From: a bacterium
GTDB lineage: Bacteria > ARS69
Length of the DNA: 11,289 nt
NCBI GenBank assembly: GCA_025774865.1
Contig: JALGZO010000202.1
Location: 1-11,289 of the forward strand
Direction: 5' to 3'
Both the position numbers and the translations under genes were made by a program. Positions within the stretch are counted from its first letter, which is position 1; every line of letters starts with the position of its first letter. Under the pieces are notes generated by a model, which was not told the origin of the DNA, did no database searches, and saw only the letters and a program-made list of their open reading frames with translations. Of the stretch, positions 1 to 5,617 are shown in pieces.

Positions 1-1029
1 GTTCCGGAAGCCGCGAGCCGTGTTCACGACGGTCGTTTCCCAGTAAACGGTGTCGGCCGGGGCGGACATCGAGTCCACGGGAACGAACGTCGTGTCGTCG
101 AAGCTCACGAGAACGCCGTCGACTCGGATCGCGTCGGTGACGTGCCCGGAGAGCTTGACGGAAAGAGAGTCCGTCTGCGTGGTGTCGGAGTGTCCCGGTC
201 CGAAGTCGAACTCCGGGGCATCGGCATCGAGAATGAAGCTGCGCGTATCGGAGGCGGAGTTTCCCGCGAGATCGACGGCGTATGCGAATGCCTCGTAGAC
301 CGTGGAGACCGGCGACGCGTTTCCCGGTAGCAAACCACCCCAGAGGAACTCGCCCGATCCACTGCCGGCGAACGTACCGAGCGTGTCGGCCGACGTCCCA
401 ACGACGGGCCGCACCAGGACCGTGGTCGTGGTCACCGTGAGCGAGTCGCTCGTCACGGTGAAGGGCACGCGCAGCGAATCTGCCGGCGGGTCTGATCCAG
501 GGTCGAAGGGATCGGGGCCCAGCGAGCCGATGGTCACGATGGGTGGCGTCGAGTCGGCCGTGACCTTGACGTCCCGCGTGACGGAGCCCGTGCTGTCGGT
601 CACGGTGACGTCGAATCGGTATTCCCCGTTCGCGACCGGGCTCGGGGGCCACACGTGGGTCGACATGGAGTCCACTGGAATCACGACGTCCAAGAGCAGC
701 GTGTCCACGGGCGTGCTCGTCGCCACCTCCGTGACCGTCACCCGGGCGACGACGGTGGTCCCCGCATCGGAGGTTCGCGGGAAGAACGACATGGTCGTCG
801 TGTCCAGGGTTCCATCCGCGTTTGGCGAGAACGGGTTGGGGCGGGCCTGCAGGCTGTCGACTTCGACTGCCCCCGCCGCCGTGACCGCCATGAACGGGAG
901 AACGCTCAGAACCGCCCTCAGGCGCCTTCCAGAGCCCGGCGGGCCATCAAGTCCCCGGAGTCCGAGACCGATGGTCAGAGGAGGCTTGAACGAAGGCCAA
1001 CGGAGAGGCCACGATCCGATGCCGAGCAC
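1..1029 (-). CDS. Secreted Ig-like repeat protein with FlgD-like NPFSPNADG motif (partial, C-terminus beyond left edge)
   Basis: The frame is open from the left edge to beyond position 920. It encodes a basic stretch (RRLRAV), a hydrophobic core and an AGA cleavage site, then NPFSPNADGTLD. That motif matches the calcium-loop-like start of FlgD-type or secretion-associated Ig domains. The rest is Thr/Val/Asp-rich beta-sandwich sequence (for example DVTVTDSTGSVTRDVKV and FAYAVDLAGNSASDTR), as in Big or bacterial-Ig repeats. PVDSMS occurs twice, 199 codons apart, so domains of about 200 residues probably repeat. The product is most likely an exported surface or matrix protein; no enzymatic motif is seen. 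The 5' end is unresolved. The only in-frame ATG (889-891) falls inside the signal peptide. The nearest in-frame usual start upstream is GTG at 1029, with GAGGA 8 bases before it, but that overlaps the head of the divergent gene. A CTG at 921, or a frameshift joining the ATG at 947, are alternatives. Confidence 0.75.
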   Translation of the reverse strand, partial: MLGIGSWPLRWPSFKPPLTIGLGLRGLDGPPGSGRRLRAVLSVLPFMAVTAAGAVEVDSLQARPNPFSPNADGTLDTTTMSFFPRTSDAGTTVVARVTVTEVATSTPVDTLLLDVVIPVDSMSTHVWPPSPVANGEYRFDVTVTDSTGSVTRDVKVTADSTPPIVTIGSLGPDPFDPGSDPPADSLRVPFTVTSDSLTVTTTTVLVRPVVGTSADTLGTFAGSGSGEFLWGGLLPGNASPVSTVYEAFAYAVDLAGNSASDTRSFILDADAPEFDFGPGHSDTTQTDSLSVKLSGHVTDAIRVDGVLVSFDDTTFVPVDSMSAPADTVYWETTVVNTARGFRN

Positions 1030-1456
1030 CCGGGAAATCCTCGACCAGATGTTCGTGAACCTGGTCAAGATCAAGCTGGACCAGGACATCCTGGACAAGA
1101 TGGTTCCGGTCGTGGACGGCCTGCTGGAGCGGCTCCGAGGCGGCCTCGACCTCCAGTCGGAGCAGTCCTGGAACCGTCTGCGAATCGCGCTCTCCGGCAT
1201 GCTGGCGCACGGCTGGGCGCTCGGAATGAACCCCTTCAACAGCCCGAACGCCCATTCCGACGGCGACCGAGTCGAGGTTCGTGTGTCGCGGGACATCCTC
1301 GTCCCCATCGAGGTTCTCAAGTCTCTACGTTACGTCAAGAGGGATGGGATGGGGCGGATCGAGAAGGCCCTCTTCGAGCCGAGCGCCGAAGTTCGAGTCA
1401 AGGAACAGATCGACATCATGTTACGGGATATCGAGAAGAAACACTGGAAGGAATAG
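1019..1456 (+). CDS. Hypothetical 145-residue protein, unrecognised family
   Basis: I do not recognise this protein. It begins MPSTREILDQMF and ends in a charged helix, IDIMLRDIEKKHWKE. It is rich in Leu, Asp, Glu and Lys, mostly helical in appearance, with no signal peptide, membrane span, cysteine pair or catalytic motif, so it is probably cytosolic. The central segment SWNRLRIALSGMLAHGWALGMNPFNSPN is more hydrophobic and could be a core helix. GAGAGG lies 10 bases before the ATG at 1019. An in-frame ATG at 971 with GGAG 10 bases upstream would add 16 residues. The gene is divergent from the Ig-like gene on its left and convergent with the pilin-like gene on its right, 20 bases away. Protein-like composition and the absence of a better frame on either strand support it being real. 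Confidence 0.6.
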   Translation: MPSTREILDQMFVNLVKIKLDQDILDKMVPVVDGLLERLRGGLDLQSEQSWNRLRIALSGMLAHGWALGMNPFNSPNAHSDGDRVEVRVSRDILVPIEVLKSLRYVKRDGMGRIEKALFEPSAEVRVKEQIDIMLRDIEKKHWKE

Positions 1457-1476
1457 TCCCCGATTCCCGGGACCCC

Positions 1477-1851
1477 TCACCAGCTCGGATCTCCCGTCTC
1501 GATGTAGAACTCCGTTCCCGGCGCGATGATCTTGTATCGATCTCCCTGCACTCGGACCATGAACGCGTGCCCTGACTCCGGGCACTCGAACGGCATTCTC
1601 TGCCGACTGGGGTCCATGAACGGCCGGAGCGCCTCGAGATCGTCCGAGTACTTCGTGTTCTTCACCAAAAACAGCTGCTGAGCCTGGGCCAGCGCCAGAA
1701 GGCGCGCCTGACACTCCTCTTGCAGCTGCACGGCGTGAGTCCGGATACCCATCGTCACCAGCAGGAACGCCACCAGGGTGATCGCGAGAACCGCCACGAG
1801 CAGATCGTAGGGGACGTATCTCCGGCCCCTCGCAGCGACTTCGTCGTCCAT
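1477..1851 (-). CDS. Pilin-like single-span membrane protein, degenerate cleavage site
   Basis: The 124-residue product has a short charged N-terminus, one long hydrophobic helix (about residues 16-36, DLLVAVLAITLVAFLLVTMGI), a helical stretch and a small beta-rich C-terminal region. Its layout matches type IV pilins and pseudopilins: the helix runs into AQAQQLFLVKNTKYSDDLEALRP, the usual place of the AQ-x-Y-x-N-x-x-Y segment, then CPESGHAFMVRVQGDRYKI. The prepilin consensus G/FTLIE is replaced by R/YVPYD, with Arg11 where the invariant Gly(-1) belongs and Asp16 in the Glu(+5) position, so cleavage by prepilin peptidase is doubtful. The ATG at 1851 has GGAG 5 bases upstream and lies about 40 bases below a good promoter. 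A TTG at 1923 in the same frame overlaps that promoter's -35 box and is rejected. A plain one-span protein with no pilus role is the alternative. Confidence 0.7.
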   Translation of the reverse strand: MDDEVAARGRRYVPYDLLVAVLAITLVAFLLVTMGIRTHAVQLQEECQARLLALAQAQQLFLVKNTKYSDDLEALRPFMDPSRQRMPFECPESGHAFMVRVQGDRYKIIAPGTEFYIETGDPSW

Positions 1852-1894
1852 GGGTGCTCCGGTTCCCGAGCCACGCGACACTCCTACGCAGACG

Positions 1895-1923
1895 ATCCTA
1901 GAATCGGGGTGGGCCAGCGTCAA
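1895..1923 (-). promoter_or_regulatory. Sigma70-type promoter for the pilin-like gene
   Basis: Read on the minus strand, TTGACG (1923-1918) is followed by a 17-base spacer and TAGGAT (1900-1895). That is five of six matches to the -35 consensus and four of six to the -10, with optimal spacing. Transcription would begin near 1888, about 37 bases before the ATG at 1851. Assignment is by motif only. Confidence 0.55.
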
Positions 1924-1951
1924 GGGCCAATCCCGCCGCGAAGTGGCGGAT

Positions 1952-1970
1952 CCCCTGTCTTGACAAGGGG
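1952..1970 (+). promoter_or_regulatory. Perfect -35 hexamer inside a near-palindrome (possible operator)
   Basis: CCCC TGTC TT GACA A GGGG is an inverted repeat with two 8-base arms broken by one extra A. TTGACA at 1960-1965 is a perfect -35 hexamer within it. The best -10 at 17 bases spacing, TACCTT (1983-1988), is weak, as expected for an activated or regulated promoter. It would serve the exported protein gene starting at 2032, which lies about 40 bases beyond. The two-base centre makes it unlikely as an RNA hairpin and more likely a protein-binding DNA site. Confidence 0.35.
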
Positions 1971-2031
1971 TTGGACGATGTTTACCTTCGACCGGTCGAC
2001 TTTGTTCCCTCTCGATGAGAGGCTCTCGCCG

Positions 2032-2580
2032 ATGATTCGCTGCACGATGGTCGCATGGATCGGGCTCGCCGCCCTGGTCGCCCCGGTCGCCGAAGCTCCG
2101 GCTGCGCCTCCGGGAGGCGGCGGTGGGTCGCCGGGAGGCACCCCCGGGCCGGCCCGCACCGGGCGCGACAACCTCGCCCAGCGCGACACGGCTCCGGCGA
2201 TGGTGGTGGGGGGAAACGTCGTTTCTCGATCCGGCCAGCCGATCGGCGGAGTCGTCGTGAAGATGTTCGCGAACGGGGTGATCCTCAACTCGACGACGAC
2301 GAATCCCGAGGGCTCATTCGAGATCGAAGGGAATCCCTCGGTCGGCGGCAACAACACGACCGTGTTGTGGTTCGAGAGCCCCGGCAGCGATCGGGTGCCG
2401 TCGAGCGTGATTCTCTCCCTGGGCGACATCGCTCGGGAGCAGAGACTCTTCCCCGAGTGTACTCCGAGGCTCGACTTCCTCGGCAGTACCGCCCGCGTCG
2501 AAGTCACGATGCTCACTGTGGACGAGCGGAACGCGGCCATTCGAGAGAGCGGCTGTCTGGGGGGCGCCACGGCGCCCTGA
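2032..2580 (+). CDS. Exported carboxypeptidase regulatory-like (transthyretin-fold) domain protein
   Basis: The 182-residue product opens with a Sec signal peptide (MIRCTMVAWIGLAALVAPVAEA), then a Gly/Pro-rich linker (about 26-44). The segment from about residue 58, VVGGNVVSRSGQPIGGVVVKMFANG...TTTNPEGSFEIEG, is the classic pattern of the CarboxypepD_reg / transthyretin-like beta-sandwich: G-x-V, a Gly-Pro turn, then T-x-x-x-G-x-F. The remainder is beta-rich with two cysteines (PECTPRL and SGCLGG) that could form a disulfide. No protease catalytic domain is attached, so it is probably a structural or binding module in the periplasm or at the surface. GAGAGG lies 9 bases before the ATG at 2032. 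An in-frame ATG at 1978 would put an acidic, charged segment ahead of the signal peptide and overlap the putative promoter, so I prefer 2032. Its 3' end overlaps the convergent rhomboid gene by 68 bases. Confidence 0.72.
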   Translation: MIRCTMVAWIGLAALVAPVAEAPAAPPGGGGGSPGGTPGPARTGRDNLAQRDTAPAMVVGGNVVSRSGQPIGGVVVKMFANGVILNSTTTNPEGSFEIEGNPSVGGNNTTVLWFESPGSDRVPSSVILSLGDIAREQRLFPECTPRLDFLGSTARVEVTMLTVDERNAAIRESGCLGGATAP

Positions 2581-3799
2581 TGTCCTGGCCGGACAGCGCC
2601 CGCATCGATCGGAGCCGCGCGTCCGCGAGGTCCGCCCATTCGCTATCCGGATAGTCTTCGAGCAGACGTCGGTAGCCCTCTCCGGCTGATTCGTACGACC
2701 CCAGGTGATTCCAGAGGATCTCGGCCCGCCGGACGAGGGCCAACTCGGCCTTCGGGCCGGACGGAAAGCGATTCGTGACCTCGAGGAACACCTCCGCCGC
2801 CTCCTCGACCCGACCTCCCTTCTGGAAGTCGAACGCCATTCGCAGGAGTCCCGACTCCGAGAGATTGGAGCCGAGCCCGTAGCGCCGAATTTCGCCATAG
2901 AGGCGAGCCGCGCGGTCGATGTCGCGATTCCGGCGAGCCTCGCGAAACAAACGCAGGTACTCCGACGCCGCCTCCCCCCGGCGCCCGAGCAGAATGAAGC
3001 AGCGCGCCCGCATCGCGGCCGCCTCTGCGTCGCCAGGGACGTACCGAAGGTGGCTCGTCATTTCCCCCGCCGCCGCGTGAAAGTCGCCCTTTTCGAAGTA
3101 TCGCTGTCCCCGCTGGAAGTGGACCTCCTTCTTGACGTCTCGCTGCAGCCCGACGAGCAACGAAAGCACGAGGCCTGACACGAATCCACCGGCGTGCGCC
3201 GCATACGCCACTCCCCCGCCGCCCGATTCGGTCGCGGCCAGTCCGTAGACGACCTGAAGGACGAACCACAGACCACACGCAAGAACGGTGTTCAGGTGAA
3301 CGATCCCGCCCCGGGTCATTCCGCCGAGAAACGCGAAGAGAAAGAAGAGGATCCGGACTCGCTGGTGGTGGAAGCGGATGACGGTGGCCCCCAGGAGAGC
3401 GGCGACCGCGCCGGAAGCTCCGACCAGCGGAACGGTCGCCGCGCTCGGCGTCGCGAGCCAAGCGTGAAACCAGCAGGACGCCACTCCGCCGATGAAGAAG
3501 ATCAGAGCGAGCATCGCGAACCCGAGACGACCCTCCAGTTGGCGGCCGAAGATCCAAACGTAGAGCGCGTTCCCCAGCAAGTGCATCCAGCTACCGTGGA
3601 GAAACAACGACAGGACCGCGCCGGACCAGTGCGGCGACGCCGGCAAGAACGAGCGACTGATGAGTCCGATGTAGACCGAGGGCGCGAGATAGCGGGTGGC
3701 GAACAGCGCCGTCATCACGAGCAGCAGGATGGTCGTTCCGACCGGCGGGTGCGGCTTGCGCGAGTCGGTTCCGATCGGGAAGAAGAAGAAGAAATACAC
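2513..3799 (-). CDS. Rhomboid-family intramembrane serine protease with C-terminal TPR-like tail
   Basis: This 428-residue protein is predicted to cut transmembrane substrates within the inner membrane. The start FFFFFPIGTDSR is the usual opening of bacterial rhomboids. HGSWMHLLGNALY (H68, H73, N77) matches the conserved HxxxxHxxxN helix, GASGA gives the catalytic serine at S129, and YAAHAGGFVSG gives the catalytic histidine at H202, so the Ser-His dyad is intact. Six or more hydrophobic segments lie between residues 22 and 225. From about 230 the protein is soluble and helical, with repeats such as GQRYFEKGDFHAAAGEM, ARCFILLGRRGEAASEYLRLF and YESAGEGYRRLLEDYPDSEWADLA, resembling TPR or YbgF-type repeats for protein contact. 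GTG at 3799 is chosen because the frame upstream lacks rhomboid features; GGGGGAG lies just before it. It is the last gene of a three-gene operon, 11 bases after the small membrane protein. Confidence 0.9.
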   Translation of the reverse strand: MYFFFFFPIGTDSRKPHPPVGTTILLLVMTALFATRYLAPSVYIGLISRSFLPASPHWSGAVLSLFLHGSWMHLLGNALYVWIFGRQLEGRLGFAMLALIFFIGGVASCWFHAWLATPSAATVPLVGASGAVAALLGATVIRFHHQRVRILFFLFAFLGGMTRGGIVHLNTVLACGLWFVLQVVYGLAATESGGGGVAYAAHAGGFVSGLVLSLLVGLQRDVKKEVHFQRGQRYFEKGDFHAAAGEMTSHLRYVPGDAEAAAMRARCFILLGRRGEAASEYLRLFREARRNRDIDRAARLYGEIRRYGLGSNLSESGLLRMAFDFQKGGRVEEAAEVFLEVTNRFPSGPKAELALVRRAEILWNHLGSYESAGEGYRRLLEDYPDSEWADLADARLRSMRALSGQDIRAPWRPPDSRSLEWPRSARPQ

Positions 3800-3810
3800 C
3801 GCTCCCCCGA

Positions 3811-4002
3811 TCAGCTCTCGCGCGCATCCTCCCCGTCGTCTTCCTCGACCTCGGACCAGGAGGCTCGGACCGCTCGCTCCGGGTCCAGGCGTTTCGGGTC
3901 GGGTTGGCCGCGGGGGCGCACGCGCGACGGTCGAAACAAACCCCGAACGAGTCGATAAACGACGTACACGAGGAGAACGTTCAGGAGCAGCTTCAGGAGC
4001 AA
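3811..4002 (-). CDS. Small one-span membrane protein (63 residues)
   Basis: The product has an N-terminal hydrophobic helix (LLKLLLNVLLVYVVYRLVRGLF) followed by a basic stretch (RPSRVRPRGQPDPKR) and an acidic tail (SEVEEDDGEDARES). By the positive-inside rule the polar tail should lie in the cytoplasm. The family is not one I can name. It starts with TTG at 4002, preceded by GGGGGAG and a 5-base spacer, an excellent ribosome site. It sits 23 bases after the PspC gene and 11 bases before the rhomboid gene on the same strand, which supports its being real and suggests a role as partner or adaptor of one of them. Function is inference only. Confidence 0.65.
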   Translation of the reverse strand: MLLKLLLNVLLVYVVYRLVRGLFRPSRVRPRGQPDPKRLDPERAVRASWSEVEEDDGEDARES

Positions 4003-4025
4003 CTACGCTCCCCCGTTTCGAGGGG

Positions 4026-4691
4026 TCATCGGCCGTCCGCGGGCGGAGCTTGACCCGATACGACCTCCGCATCCTCCACATCGCGAACAGGCTCAGCCTC
4101 GGGCAGCACGAAGATGAGAAGCAGGTACCCGAGAGCCGCAATTCCCATCGACATGACGGAAGCGAACACGAAGCCGATTCGCACGAGATTCGCGTCGACT
4201 CCGGCGTCTTCGGCCACGCCGCCACACACTCCCGCGAGGATTCGATTCGAAACGGAGCGACGAATCTTCCCGCGAGAGGCGGGGGCGAATCCTTCACGCA
4301 AGCGTGGCCAAACGAGCGAGAATCCCACCGCGAGAATCGCGATCGGCCAGATCACGCTCCACGTCCAGACGAGAACTCCGGCTCCGAACATCTCGAAACC
4401 GAACTGAGCGAGCAGCCAGTAGCCACCCACGGCCACGAGAGCCAGCCCGACGTTCTGAGGAACGCGCGACGACGGTGAACCGTCCGTCGTCGCCTCCGCC
4501 TCCGCCTCCGGCTCCGGCTCCGGAAGCAGAAGGAAGGCCGCGATGTACGGAATGATGCCGACGCCGCCGAAGAGCGTCAGGAAGATCCAGATCATCCGAA
4601 CGAGGTCGCCATTCAGATCGAGGTACTCCCCGAGACCCCCACACACGCCAAAGAGCACGCGATCCGTCGACGAGCGTCTCAACTTCTTCAA
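4026..4691 (-). CDS. Membrane protein with two PspC domains
   Basis: The 221-residue protein has two PspC domains. The first covers about residues 1-58, with LFGVCGGLGEYLDL at 13-26 and a hydrophobic helix to FLLLP. The second covers about 140-198, with RILAGVCGGVAEDAGVDANLVR and a helix ending in FVLPE. Between them lie an acidic Pro/Glu/Ala linker (57-70) and two hydrophobic spans (about 80-127) resembling the LiaI/DUF5668-type membrane region. PspC proteins act in envelope-stress (phage-shock) responses in other bacteria; this one could sense or signal membrane damage, but no PspA or PspF homologue is in the window. The start is TTG at 4691 with GGAGG 8 bases upstream. It heads the operon with the small membrane protein and the rhomboid protease. 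Its ribosome site lies in a potential hairpin (4701-4740). Confidence 0.88.
   Translation of the reverse strand: MKKLRRSSTDRVLFGVCGGLGEYLDLNGDLVRMIWIFLTLFGGVGIIPYIAAFLLLPEPEPEAEAEATTDGSPSSRVPQNVGLALVAVGGYWLLAQFGFEMFGAGVLVWTWSVIWPIAILAVGFSLVWPRLREGFAPASRGKIRRSVSNRILAGVCGGVAEDAGVDANLVRIGFVFASVMSMGIAALGYLLLIFVLPEAEPVRDVEDAEVVSGQAPPADGR
4491..4522 (+). repeat. Short CCTCCG/GGCTCC-type simple repeat inside the PspC gene
   Basis: A run of six-base units (variants of cgcctc and cggctc) encodes the alternating EPEPEAEAEA linker on the minus strand. Such tracts can gain or lose in-frame units. No frameshift is evident here. Confidence 0.5.
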
Positions 4692-4699
4692 GAGAGTTT

Positions 4700-4763
4700 C
4701 CTCCGTCTGGGGAGTTGCCAGGTTCCCTCAAGAGACGGAGCCGTGGCAAGTCCTTCTCCGTCC
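4700..4763 (-). promoter_or_regulatory. Leader with two mutually exclusive hairpins over the pspC ribosome site
   Basis: On the minus strand three segments follow one another: GGACGGAG (4763-4756), CTCCGTCT (4740-4733) and AGACGGAG (4708-4701). The middle one pairs with the third over 8 perfect base pairs, extended inside by GGGA/TCCC. It can also pair with the first over 8 pairs including one G-U. The third segment holds GGAG of the ribosome site GGAGG (4704-4700), 8 bases before the TTG start at 4691. The downstream hairpin would therefore block translation and the upstream hairpin would free it. The whole element lies in the 101-base gap after the dppC-type gene. No known riboswitch class is recognised and no ligand can be inferred. 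Confidence 0.4.
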
Positions 4764-4792
4764 TACGTGCTCCGGCCGCTCGCAGCAGCGTT

Positions 4793-5617
4793 TCAGTGCC
4801 CCCGCGGATCCAGGGCATCCCGCAGGGAGTCCCCGACGAGATTGAGGGAGAGCACCGACGCAGCGAGAAACACCCCTGGGAAGATCGAGATCCACGGCGC
4901 CTCGCGCAAGAAGTCCTTCCCCGCCGAGACCATGGCCCCCCAGCTCGGCGTCGGCGGCTGGGCACCCAGGCCGAGGAACGAAAGGCTCGCTTCCGCCAGA
5001 ATCGTCGTCGCGACGCCCATCGTGAAGGAAATGAGAAGCGGGTTCAGGCAGTTCGGGACGACGTGGCGGCCGAGTATTCGGGGGTCCCGAGCGCCGAGCG
5101 CTCTCGCCGCCGTCACGTACTCCAGTTCCCGCACGCGGAGCACCTCCGCGCGGACAAGCCGTGCGACCTCGGCCCACCCGACGACGCCAAGCGCCACGAA
5201 CGCCACCCAGAGCCCCGGCTCGAACGCCGCCGTGATCCCGATCAGAAGCAGCAACGACGGAAACGCGAAGAAGACGTCCGCGGAGCGCATGATCAACGTG
5301 TCCGTGATCCCGCCTCGAAAGCCCGCGACGAACCCGAGGAGACCCCCGAGCAAGACGGAGACGATACGCGCCCCCAGACCGATCGCGAGCGAGAGACGCG
5401 CCCCGTGGAGCGTCCGCGCGAGAACGTCGCGACCCTGGTGATCCGTTCCGAAGGGGTGCCGGACGGAGGGGGCAAGGAGGCGGTCCTCGAGGCTTCCCTC
5501 GAGCGGACCCTCGGCCACGACGACGTCAGCCAGCACCGCGAGCGCCACGACGACGACGAGCAGCCCTCCTCCCAGCCACGCCATGGGGTCCGCCCGCAGT
5601 CGGGCCCATACGCGCAT
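4793..5617 (-). CDS. dppC: ABC transporter permease, DppC/OppC family
   Basis: This 274-residue inner-membrane protein is the second permease of a peptide/nickel-type importer. After a first membrane helix (about 12-34) comes HPFGTDHQGRDVLARTLHGAR (54-74), the signature of DppC/OppC N-termini. Several hydrophobic spans follow. The cytoplasmic coupling loop (EAA motif) is seen in EYVTAARALGARDPRILGRHVVPN, and the C-terminal SLSFLGLGAQPPTPSWGAM is highly characteristic. The ATG at 5617 shares one base with the stop of the DppB-type gene (TGATG), so the two are translationally coupled; the longer frame upstream is only the shadow of that gene. It is the last gene of the transport operon. The substrate cannot be read from the sequence, and no DppD/DppF ATPases follow it. 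Confidence 0.93.
   Translation of the reverse strand: MRVWARLRADPMAWLGGGLLVVVVALAVLADVVVAEGPLEGSLEDRLLAPSVRHPFGTDHQGRDVLARTLHGARLSLAIGLGARIVSVLLGGLLGFVAGFRGGITDTLIMRSADVFFAFPSLLLLIGITAAFEPGLWVAFVALGVVGWAEVARLVRAEVLRVRELEYVTAARALGARDPRILGRHVVPNCLNPLLISFTMGVATTILAEASLSFLGLGAQPPTPSWGAMVSAGKDFLREAPWISIFPGVFLAASVLSLNLVGDSLRDALDPRGH

Noticed and set aside
302-1018. Long plus-strand frame that joins the hypothetical gene into a 384-residue protein
   Set aside because: The N-terminal part is the antisense of the Ig-like gene, with biased Ser/Thr/Arg composition and no domain logic; protein-like sequence begins only near 1019.
1456-1473. GTCCC / GGGAC inverted repeat between the convergent genes as a terminator
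   Set aside because: The stem is only 5 base pairs and no T-run follows on either strand, so it does not look like an intrinsic terminator.
3780-3796. GAA-repeat tract (poly-Phe on the minus strand) as a slippage or phase-variation site
   Set aside because: A run of Phe before PIGTD is normal at bacterial rhomboid N-termini, and only five codons are involved.
3194-3958. 254-residue plus-strand open frame
   Set aside because: It is antisense to the rhomboid gene, whose active-site motifs are intact; the product is Arg/Glu/Asp-rich noise.
4741-4792. TAGGAC as a -10 box of a promoter for the PspC operon
   Set aside because: No acceptable -35 sequence lies at the right distance, so no promoter is claimed; read-through from the transport operon is possible.
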